A stretch of 64,000 nt of DNA from Climacium dendroides (taxonomy: Eukaryota > Streptophyta > Bryopsida > Hypnales > Climaciaceae), in assembly GCA_950106755.1 (NCBI GenBank), contig OX467086.1, positions 30,708,001-30,772,000 on the forward strand, written 5' to 3'. Shown piece after piece: positions 1 to 10,590 of this stretch. The notes beneath the pieces are model-generated. The model searched no databases. It was not told the origin of the DNA and saw nothing but the letters and a program-made list of their open reading frames with translations. The position numbers and the translations under genes are program-made. How positions within the stretch are numbered: position 1 is the stretch's first letter; every line of letters starts with the position of its first letter.

Positions 1-2438
1 ATCACCTCGCTTCGCACTAATAGCCATCACCTCAGTTGCACCACCATTCTTCTCGTACCACTGCAGTATCCAACATGCAGCTCATTCAGCAGATACAAAT
101 ATCAAAACCATTTGAAAAACACCTCTCTCGTATGTGAGTGGATGTACGATAACAGGCAAACGATTACAACTTCTGTATCCTTGAGCAGTAGATGAAAAGT
201 TGACAAGTACCCGTATCAATACAAAGATTAGATCCTTCACTCTGAACAGAACGTGCTGATTGTGAACAGATATGATATGTACAGAAATGAGAATTACAGA
301 CTTACATGACAGAGCAGATTAGGACTAAAGAAGGGTATAAAGACATGGCTATGGTCTTCAATTACTGCTCATGAACTCAGAGGGTCCAACACACTCAGTG
401 GGTGATCTTCACAGACAGCGCACCTCTTTCTTTTTAGTAATTTCACCGGGCTTAATGAGATCTTGCTTGTTCAAGACCAGTAGAGTAGGTCTGTTATCCG
501 TCACTAGAGTCTGCTGTCCATCCACCAACATGCTCATTACCTGCAACAGGTCAAAAGAATTTTCCCAATTATTTACAGGAAGATCTACTAACAAGGACGT
601 CCTATCCAATAAAATCATCATTTATCAATGCTCATAACTGAGCCGAAAGGAAAGTGTACATTATAGGTGTGCAAGTAATAAAACGTTTCAATGGCGGCAT
701 ATCGAACAAGTTCGTTCGGGTAGCGTAAGCTCTCTACTATAAACAAAGTTTTTTCACAACCGACCAAAAACTATGATCTAAAGAAGACTGATAAAGTGTT
801 TCCTACTGCTGAACTTCTATAGGGTACAGTCTACCATTTTCTTATCAAACTTATTTGTATCAAACGCTGGTTCTGCAAGGCCACATATCAGACGGCTAAA
901 GGACCCACATAAGCAACGATTCCTAGACAATACCAGATTGGGAGGGAGGCTCAAGTACCTCCTCAGGCTGCTGGCAAGCATCCACAACGACCAGAACAGA
1001 ATCTGCATTTAAGGTTGCAGTGCGCACATTTCGCATCATCATCTCATCCAACTTTCGAATCTGCTTCGAAATCACTCCTGGAGTATCATACAATACCATC
1101 TACAATAGTCCAAGCCAACAACAGAGCAACGTAGTTAATGCTACAATGCAAAGCAGCAGAAGGATTAAAACCTAGCCAATTAATTTTTTTTAAAAGTCGT
1201 TCTGTATTTTGCCAGTCCAATCAGACCATTCAGGACAAGCACTATCCTCAAAGATGTTGAACAATTGTACACTCTTTGAGTGATTGCAACCTGACTGTAC
1301 CTGAAAATCAGGACCCGAGCAGATCCCAAGGATGCGATGCCGCGTGGTCTGCGGTTTGTTGGTTACAATGGACAATTTTTGACCTATAATCTGGTTCAAG
1401 AGCGTGCTCTTCCCTGCATTTGGTCTTCCTACCAGCGCAACGTAACCTGTACACAATGGCAGAGTTTACCAGCACACGAAACGACATCACTCTTCTGAAA
1501 TCGAACAATTATTTTCAAGATTCTAACCCGTGATGCGAATCCACCTAAGGCAACCAATTTGAAAGGCTAACCCTAATTACCAAATCACCCAATGCAGAAA
1601 TCAGCACTAGACAATGCCTTTTAGGATTCAAGTCTGATGTACCAATACCGGTTCACTCACCCTACGAGCAAATCTTCAAATTTTCATAACTTATTCTTAC
1701 AGAATCCAAATAGAACAATTTTTAGCGCATTGAAATCCTTTTGAGCGGGGACAAGACTCTAGCCAAGGCAACCAATTTGAAAGGCTAGCCCTATTAACCA
1801 CACTATCCACCACAGAAATGAGCAGTAGAACACTACCGTCAAGGATTCAAGTCTGAAGTAAGAAAACGGCTTCATTCACCCTACGAGCAAATCTACAAAT
1901 TATTCTTACAGTATCCAAATTAAACAATTTTCAGTGCATTGAAAACCTCTTGAACGGGACAAGATTCACAGAAAATGTAGCCACTCTACTACTAGAAACC
2001 GTAATCAGCAGCCGAAAGTCACGAGACTAAAGGCTCCCAACCTAATATTGCATCTGCAACCATCAACAAGATCACTACATTTGCGACAATCAAATGAAGA
2101 GGACGACCATTACCACTGCGATGATTGGGATCCACAACCAGGTTCTGGAAATCGTAATCCTCCAGCGACAACAGAGGCTTGGTATCCTCCACCAACGGCA
2201 AAGGCTTCCGCTCCGGTTTCACATTCAGAATAAACACAGGAGGCTTGGCCTGCTTGCCCTCACTAGCTCGCACCGTCGCCACTCCCCCTTTGACAAGCTC
2301 CTTTCTCCTCTGTCCTACCGCAGTCTCCATCCGCAACAAAGGGGCTCCCAGAAATCCATTCTGACGCAAGGTCTCGGACAATCTTACGGTTCCTGTGCAG
2401 GTGGTTCTAGAGGGGGCAGTTGTTCCTCCAAGCGCCAT
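1..2438 (-). CDS. ERA: Era-like GTPase, organellar (3' part off the window)
   Basis: Ras-like GTPase of the bacterial Era family, which in plants acts in chloroplast or mitochondrial small-subunit rRNA/ribosome maturation. Five exons join in frame at GT/AG sites: 2438-2114, 1446-1301, 1099-959, 540-424 and 60-1. G1 GRPNAGKS lies near residues 115-122; the switch stretch [12 protein letters not shown] follows; G3 DTPG is at 162-165, G4 NKQD at 228-231 and G5 SAK at 258-260. The first ~105 residues are rich in Ser, Thr, Arg and Gly and lack acidic residues at the start, as in a transit peptide; this and the ATG after an in-frame break led me to choose 2438. The C-terminal KH RNA-binding domain expected of the family would lie beyond position 1. 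Intron 1 (1447-2113) contains a tandem duplication. The family call is firm; plastid versus mitochondrial location is inference. Confidence 0.93.
1547..1975. repeat. 218-bp tandem duplication inside Era intron 1
   Basis: Two diverged head-to-tail copies begin at about 1547 and 1765. Each opens with AAGGCAACCAATTTGAAAGG, and both later share TCACCCTACGAGCAAATC and ATTCTTACAG. They lie wholly within the intron, so the protein is unaffected. Confidence 0.8.
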
Positions 2439-4869
2439 TTCGAAAATGGAGGAGATGGGTCAAGAGCGAAAATCTACAATGAGAGCACTAGTTTGTTCGA
2501 GAGTCATTTTTCGAAGGGGCGGAGGCGAATTTCGAAAGCTCGCTTGGGGATGGAGGTTGCATTCGCCGACACGGGCATTGACAGAAAGGCTCCGCAAAAC
2601 CCCAAGTGGACGAGAATGTGGATAAGGGATTGTACTCTAACTCAAGGGCGCATTCACACCAAGCCCACTTCCCGCACCCAATTCCGCCATCATGTACCAG
2701 CAGAGTACTTTTTAGAAAGAAAATGTGCACCACTGGTACATGAGGGAGGAGTTCTTAACATGACGACAAGGGTGTATCTATCATAAGTTAGTAAAATTAG
2801 GGTTAATTTTTTGTCCTTTAGCCATGTTGCTCATGTGGTGATAGTTTGTATGATAGAGACGTCGGTTACTACTATTTTTAGTAATATCTGAAAAATCTCA
2901 AGCCCTCTCTAAAATGGATTTGGCAAAATGTAGTAAAAAAAGATCCCAAATTTCCTATATTCTTGTTGCCAGGGAATATGAGTTTTAAATGTTTAAATGA
3001 CATGCAAATCAAAGATGCAAGTTGTTGAATTATCAACTCAATGATTGTGTAGTTTCTGTTGTATTTTAGTATATAATTCATATTTTAGGATTTCAATATG
3101 GTCTTACATATGTAGTTTGCTGTAGACCTTTGGTTAAACCCTAAAGGACCAAGGAATCAAAGTGGGCTCTTTTGTCTTGAGAACTTAGGTAGGCTCTATT
3201 GACTTTATAATTTGGAATTTTTGTATGTAATTTTTAGAATGTATGCTAATCATCCTAATCTATAGGTGATGCTTTGTTTTGTGTCATTTTAATAAATATT
3301 GCAAAAGTTATAAGATTTATTTTTATTTCAAAGTCAAATTGGATAGCAAAATATATATTTTTTAAATTTAAATGATTTTATTTCAATGTATAGATTAATA
3401 CCTACTCAAAAACATTTGAACCATTCAATTTTGAATAATTAGGTGAAAGATGGAAACTTTTATATGGAAGGCAATGATTGCATAAAAATTATATAAAGTC
3501 ATTTTTTGAATTCAATTTTGAAATTTTACAAATAAAAACAAAAGTGAAAGATATCTATAATTCACTAAAACATTCTTGTCATTAAAATGAATAATTTTCA
3601 ATTTCTTGTCAAGGTTATTTATAATTTAGGTTTTTTTTTCATTAAATACTAACTTCTATTTTATATAATTTTTTAAAAGTTGAATGTAAAAAAAAAATTG
3701 ATTGAATTTTCTTACATGTATTTTTAATCTTTTGTCTAAATTGCACAAGATATGGGATTTCTGTGTTTTTTACTAAAAATTTTGAAAGTCAAAACTTCAC
3801 CTTTAGAAGGGACTAAGAAAATAATTTTTTAAAGTTTAGGTGAATTGAGCTTACAATCAATGGATATTCTTACTCTAAAATTTTAAAAGGATGTACTTGA
3901 ATGAATTAGTTAAAGGATCCTACAATTTTGATTTGTTAAAGAATAAATAAAGATAAAGATTTTAGACTTGCTTTAGGTATGAGTATTTTGATGCAGTTTT
4001 GGACTTCAAAACACCGCAATATATTTTGGCAATTAACTCCAAAGAAAACCATGTTGAAATGTAGATCTATATTTTTTTAGTCAAAATAAAATATGTTTTG
4101 AAAAGAAAATAAACAAAAAATCTTTATTTTGTCAATTTTTTTTTCCATTCCTATCTAAACTAATTTTGAACCTTATACAAGAATCATGAACCATCAAGTG
4201 ATCAATATAGTCACATAGTTGAAAAACAAACAACAATTATTTCATTAATATACTTAAATGTACTTCCACTAGCAGAAAACACGTCAAATAGGCCAAGCTT
4301 CAAAACTTACATTGACTTGATCAAGCTCTTTACAATGTGACAAGTTTAACCAAATGTGGGTCTTGAAACTTGATCTTTTGAGCCATGTTTTCTTCTAGAA
4401 TTCATCCATTCCATATAGCTCCCTCTATAAGTTCATAAAAACATTTATAATCGATCTAGTGAATTTTAGCTCTCTTAGGAGTTAAGATTTCAAATTCAAT
4501 TGAAGTGTTGGAACAAATCTCTACATTCATGGCCTCATCTAATGTCACACATGACATGTTGGTTGGATTAATATAGCTTAAACCCTCAAGGTTATAATTT
4601 GAAATTTGGGGTTCACAAAAATTAGAGTTTGGAAGCAAATTGTAATGGTGTTTAACCCTTAAGAGTGCATTTGTACAAAAGGGAGAAATACCAAATTAAA
4701 GCCAAAAGCTAAGATTTCAAACTCAAATGACATGTTTGTACAAAGTGGGAAAATCTTTACTCCAATCCAAAGTAGTTCAAGATATCTCTTCTATTAAGAC
4801 AGGATGTTTGTTTTGTTTTGTTTGTTAGTCACGTTGAGATCTCCCAGACCGTGCGTTCCCCGGTCGCGT
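2439..4869. other. AT-rich spacer upstream of Era
   Basis: The first ~350 bases are less AT-rich and should contain the Era promoter and leader, although I see no clear TATA box. From about 2790 onward the DNA is strongly AT-rich with poly-A and poly-T runs and stops in all frames. I see no gene or structured repeat. Confidence 0.5.
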
Positions 4870-4870
4870 A

Positions 4871-5170
4871 CTTGGTATTGTTGGAAAGCCCTTGGCGAGG
4901 AGGGGTGCATTGGCTTGGGTTTGTGGCATTCGGACATACGATGTGAAAGCTGTGCATTTTTGAGTTATTTTTTAATCTCAAAAATTAGAAAATTACTTTT
5001 ACTTATATTTTGGTCACCATCTTAGTACCATCGGAAAGCTCTAAGCGAGGAGGGGTGCACGGGCTTGGTTTCATGGCATTCCAACTCACAGTGTGAAAGT
5101 TATGCATTTTTGAATTGTTTTTGGTTCTAAAAATTTAGAAAATTAGTTTTGCTTTTGTTTTTATTGTGGC
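4871..5170. repeat. 150-bp tandem duplication, transposon-like
   Basis: Two diverged copies start at 4871 and 5021. Shared blocks include GCGAGGAGGGGTGCA, a GGCTTGG...TGGCATTC segment, and GTGAAAG followed by TGCATTTTTGA. The unit is more GC-rich than its surroundings and resembles internal repeats often seen in plant LTRs, but I found no LTR boundary. Confidence 0.6.
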
Positions 5171-5485
5171 AACGGCACAAGGTACACTAGTGACTAATGA
5201 ATTATACTTAATTTTTGAAGGTTATAATTTATACTTATGAAACTATTTTATGATCTTTAAAATAATTAGATGCTAAAAGAGAATAGTGAGGGTATTTAAA
5301 CCCCATGGGAAGGGTGAGGTCTTCACAAAACAATTCAAAAAGGCTCCTAATTATACAAAACTTTCAAATTTTTTTCAAATCTTGATTTTCAAAATTTACA
5401 AGACTCTTATACAAGACTCAAAATGTGTTGTGTCATTCAGCAATGGATTTTCTTTCTTAAGCATGATTTGAAGTGACTCTCTCTA

Positions 5486-5635
5486 CACTACTAGAAAATT
5501 TCGTTTTTCTATTGTTTTGGTCGTGTTGATCCGGTCAAAATCTGACAGAAATCTGTTGAAATCAACAGATTTCTGTCAGATTTTGACCGGATCAACGCGA
5601 CCAAAACAACAGAAAAACGAAATTTTCTAGTAGTG
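5486..5635. mobile_element. CACTA-type MITE, 150 bp, TSD CTA
   Basis: An almost perfect palindrome with ends CACTACTAGAAAATTTCG and its reverse complement. The left and right flanks are both CTA (5483-5485 and 5636-5638), a 3-bp duplication typical of CACTA/EnSpm elements. It has no coding capacity. One arm differs by a base or two from the other (GTGTTGAT versus ATCAACGC), so insertion looks fairly recent. A deleted relative lies at 52362-52446. Confidence 0.9.
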
Positions 5636-6017
5636 CTATTTTTTGTCTTTTAGCATTATAGAAAACTTAGGGCCCCTAGAGGGTTGCCAAAATGAGCTTG
5701 AAGGAACTTGGTTCATCAATTAATTTAAATTTTCCTACACAATGCATTATTCCCCTAACTTTGATTGACATGTTGACAAAATCCATATGAGAACAAAATT
5801 TGATTGGCTGCCTAGGGATTAGTCAAGAAAGTCAAATGATGTGGTTGTTAGAAACATGTCACTATGAAGTTGCCTTTTAGAGGCCCAATTTTTTTTGTAA
5901 CCACTTGCTTCTAGGAGGGTTTTATTTCACTTGTCTAATTTTCAATTCCAAATTTTATTGTGCCTAATTAAATAGATTTTTTATGTGATTCCAATGATAG
6001 TAATCATAAGTCTTCAT

Positions 6018-6500
6018 TTACACCAAGTAAAACATAGAATTATTTTTGGTAAATTGTTTAGAGTGTAGCATCGGAGCATCTCTACCAAAGGTGCTCCTTA
6101 TTCCTATTCGGATGTATTTCATTTGGTTAGAGAAGAACCCTTGTCCATAAGGGTCTTGCATCTTTAAAAATTTAGGAGAAACAAAGATCAATTTGGTATA
6201 GGGCCTCATATATATCAAATGTTCACCTTTTTCCATTGCTTTGTAGAATTTGATGATCATGCACCACATTTAAAAATCCAACAAAATCATCCAATAATTG
6301 CATCTTCAAATCAACAACCGCTTCAACTACATAACTATTATCATGATTTTTATCATAGAAATCCATGGATCTTCTATTATTTGGCAATTCGACTTCTACA
6401 TGAGTATAATCAATGGCACCCAAAACTTTTGGTATACCCCACACATTCTCAAAATTCCTCTTCACAATATTCATTGCAAGCCATCATTGTTAGGCCATTG
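6018..6500 (-). pseudogene. PIF/Harbinger (HARBI1-like) transposase remnant
   Basis: Two overlapping minus-strand frames (6474-6223 and 6269-6018) together resemble the DDE nuclease core of Harbinger transposases. Visible are VLGAIDYTHVEV, matching the family's GAIDGTH block with the first catalytic Asp, and LLDDFVGFLNVVHDHQIL, matching the block with the second Asp and the HD motif. The frames must be joined by at least one shift, and the N-terminal helix-turn-helix and the rest of the C-terminus are not recognisable. Long dead. Confidence 0.72.
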
Positions 6501-6549
6501 CAAGTGATTTTGGTCTTGTAAAAGCTCAGTTACTATAAAATTCTTTAAA

Positions 6550-8170
6550 GATTTGAAAATTGTTACTAAAGATATTCCAAACAGTTCTAATATGCTATGT
6601 ATAGATTTTTCGATACCCAATCTATACTATGACATAGCAATATGATTGTCTACACCTACATCCACTTAGCTTAGAACATTGGAGGTGGATTGTATTGCAC
6701 ATGATTAGCTAACAAAAGTTACATAAATAATTGAATGTCCTTCACAAAATTCTAAAACATTTTGTGAAATCTTTCAAGTTCATTGTGCATTAAGGTAGAT
6801 CAATCCATTACTATGCAAATTTCCTATTTCATTACTTTGTAAAAGGTATTTGTAAATTCTCATATTTTTTTAGAGATTGAAAAATTTGAGAGAAGTCATT
6901 TGCAAAAAGAATAAAGACATTCCAACAAGAAGTGAATTTTCTTTGATTTTTCAAAGCTAAAATGTTAAAAGGTGAATAGACCCTTGAGTTGTTGAAGTGT
7001 GGACACACTGTTAATAGGTGGGTCACTGATACAAATGGGAGGGTCTAGTAGGTGGCGGAATTGAGTGGATGGTGGAATTGGACAATTATACCTTAATCAT
7101 AGTAAAGAGCCCACCAATACAAGGAACTTAGTTTTACATATCAAAGTCCCCATTGAATGCCAATTATATCTTTGGGTTGTAACTCAAAATCAATCAAGAA
7201 ACATACAATGTCTTCTTCTTCCATAGTGGAAAATAACGCACAAAATTGAGATAACCTCAACAAATTGAAGACAAAGACTTTCCACCCTCACAGTCTCACT
7301 TAAAAATGACAAATCATCATTCTCTTGTAAAGCAACAATGGCACGGAAAACAGATGCACTAAACCACAAATCTAATAATCCTACACTACAATTATACATT
7401 GTAATATTTTACTGGTAACTCTAACATGAAAACTTGGAAGAAATGATACTAGAATCAATTACCTACACTATTGTAATATTTATGATCCTTTTAGAATTAA
7501 TACATATTTGTATTTTCAAAAATGAACTTTTCATAATATAAATAGTATTGTTTATTATATTTATATTGACTTATAATTTATATTTATGATAACTTAAAAT
7601 ATGACCTAATAATAATAATGCACAAATGAAGAGAATAGAAAACTCTTTGTCTTGGCTAAGGGAGTGCATTTAAATATTATTTTAGAAAGTTTATTTATTG
7701 AGTAATAAATATATCCTAAAACTATATGATTTTTGATAGTCTTTTATTTTTATTTTTTTAAATACTTTTTTCATCTATATTTCTTGTTCTCTTTTACTTT
7801 AGAAGACATTTGGATGTAAAACCTCTTGGGAGTCATTGCTTATAAGATCAATGAGAGTACAAATTCAAAAAATTGACTTGAATATGCAAAACCAAGATCA
7901 AAAGGTACAAGAAGGAAATACTCAACATGTATGTCCTTATTGCACTTCTGCTCGTAGAGCATGGTTGATCAAATGATGAATTGTTGGTCCTTTGTACAAC
8001 CTACCAAGAGTGGTATGAAATTATGAGGCCAACAAGTACAAACTAGTTCATTTAGAATACACACATTTCTACTCTATAGCAAATACTTCTTCACTAATGT
8101 GGAGGATTGTGAGCAAGAGATTACCCCACTAGTGCCATTGCATTTGCAATCAATTGTCAAAGAGCCCGGA
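6550..8170. other. AT-rich spacer
   Basis: No coding frame that I can support; short frames only, with homopolymer runs. Nothing structured was noticed before the foldback at 8172. Confidence 0.5.
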
Positions 8171-8171
8171 C

Positions 8172-8462
8172 AAAAGCTTGAGAGGTTTCTTTATTGGCCT
8201 CTATTTTCCCTCTTTCCATATGTACAACCTCCCTATGTCTTACATCTTCTCTGTCTTGAGTTCTATCAAGAAATTCTACAAGTTTTTCTCTATTTGTAAC
8301 AAGTGCATCTCATAAAGCTTCTAAAGCAAACTTTTTACGAATAGATAAAAGCTTATAGAATTTCTTGATAGAACTCAAGATAGGGAGGATGTGAGACATA
8401 GGGAGCTTGTAGACATGGAATGAAAGAAAATATAGGCTAATAAAGAAACCTCTCAAGCTTTT
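8172..8462. repeat. Long imperfect inverted repeat (foldback)
   Basis: The left arm begins AAAAGCTTGAGAGGTTTCTT and the right arm ends with the reverse complement AAGAAACCTCTCAAGCTTTT. The arms are about 110-115 bases each with scattered mismatches and a loop of roughly 60 bases. Also matched are CTTGAGTTCTATCAAGAAATTCTA on the left and its inverted counterpart on the right. It could be a MITE or the source of a hairpin RNA; no target duplication was identified. Confidence 0.75.
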
Positions 8463-8469
8463 GTGATGC

Positions 8470-10590
8470 TCTTCACATGTTTCTTTGATGCTCCTTACAA
8501 AACTACATCTTAATAAACATTGGTATATTTTTTTAAATTGCCAAATCAAACAATTTTCCCCCAAGCTTGACTATACCTTTGCATATACCACTCCTTAACC
8601 TTGAAATGTCTCAATCTTTTATTGAATTTTGCACATTTTTGCTTATATTTTTGTATATAGATATCATTTACTGCAATTTCATAAAATTGGTCATTAATCC
8701 CTAAGTGCCCAAGACTTTCCAAACATGTTTTCCTATGAAAAAATAGCAAGGGCTTATAATTATCTCCTACGAAACAAATTGTTTTTTTTTCAAAATCTAA
8801 CTGTACAAACATTTAAAGAACTTGCATATTAGTGTAAATGTGAGTTTTGAGTGTTAAATTGCATAGAAATTGTGAGATTATAACAAGAACAATATACATA
8901 TCCTATTTTTAGTATATTGCCCCTTTCCACAATGTTTGAGAAATTTGTATATAAGAGTTGTTTGGGATTGGAGGTAACATGAACAATTAGAAATTGGGTT
9001 AGCACACTAAAATATCCTTCCAAAACCTCTTAAGTTCAAATGAAGATACATTAAATTCATTACACAATTTACCTTGCAATTATTGAAATGCAATTTTTTT
9101 GGATAAGTAGAAATCGCAAATAACTCCAAATCAACACTTATATGTTTAAATTTTCAACAATGAAAATCATGGAAACACTTTATACTTTTCATTGGGACCA
9201 TTTTCAAAGAAAATAGACAAGTACAATTTTTTAGATCTCAAATCAAGTGAAATTGGCAAGCTTTGCTCAAAGCTGGGAAATCAAGTAAAATTCACAAGTT
9301 TTATACTTCCACTAATGGTACATATATGATGTTAAGGACCTCTCAAAAATCAGTTATTTACCTTTTTTTTTTGACAAAAATAAAAATTTTCAATAGCTAA
9401 CCTTCAATATTGATTGTAAAAAATTTTAAATGGTCAAGGAAAATTTAACTACCCATACCAAAATGATTCCAAAATTTCTAATCAACCATATATGGTTTGT
9501 TAGGCAATTAGGGATCAAAGAATGTTGTCTTTTCAACATTCAAGTATTACAATGAATGAATTAGATGTTAGTTGGACTAATTGTTTAGAATATGGACATT
9601 TGAATGTTTAAGGATTAAACAATTGTAGTTGTGATGCACAATTGTGTCCATACATCCTATGCCTACCAAATATACAATAGCAACATCCACTTCCACTCAA
9701 TCCATCACAAAAACAAAAAATCCACTTCATCATTTTTACATGCTACAAACATTTCTCACCAATACCAATAGACTAAAATTCACTAAATATGAAATATTAA
9801 TTTATATTAACACCCAAAATATAGGATAGAATACACCCTTTTGGTTCTCCTCATGCATGCGGTACAATTCACATCCCAATTTTAGAAGTACTACAAACAT
9901 CACTAAAAATTCCCCAAAAGTGCAATCACAAATACATTAAACATTATCAAATGAATAACATCTCAATCAAATACTCCCCTTACATTTTCTTATGTAAACT
10001 AGGAAATAACCAACCTTTATCCAAATTTTGTTGGATCCACCCTAACATTTACCAAATATACTATTTTACACATGTCCACACTGAAGAAACAAAAGTTCAC
10101 ACTTTATAAAAAAAATTCTGAAAAATTTACAACCCCTCTCCTACAAATTTATCAACATTTAAAAATCTTTGGCTCTAATCTTTTTTGGACTTGTAGAGTC
10201 TTTTTTCTAGTGGAGGTATGTAGTATTGGAGTCACTCATGCTAATTTCCTTAGAAGGTTGAAGATTCTATTGTTGTTTTCAGCTCCTGGTTAGGGTTTTT
10301 TTCATTTTTTAAGAATTGCCAAAGTGGCAATATAAAATGTTATAGTGGTATTCCAAATTTCAACATTCATCCACATATTGGATAGAAAATATCACATTTG
10401 TAGATATCACATGTCTATAATTTGTTTTCATCCACAATCTAGAGATTTCATCCAAGATTTTTTTTTAATTAATTATTTTTTTTCGATTTCATCCAATTTT
10501 TTTTGACATTTTTTTGGCATTTTCTAGCCAGATTATTTTTTTCGTGGTGCAATCTAGTACCAGAAAGCCCCCCCCCCAAAAAAAAGCCCT
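8470..10590. other. AT-rich spacer
   Basis: Only short, unrecognised frames. Toward 10,300-10,590 there are poly-T runs and a C8 run next to an A run immediately before homology to the DUF72 gene begins. Confidence 0.5.

Noticed and set aside
2094..2786. A 230-residue plus-strand open frame
   Set aside because: It is antisense to Era exon 1 and its promoter, rich in Arg/His/Ser with no domain; the minus-strand exon continues into a clear GTPase.
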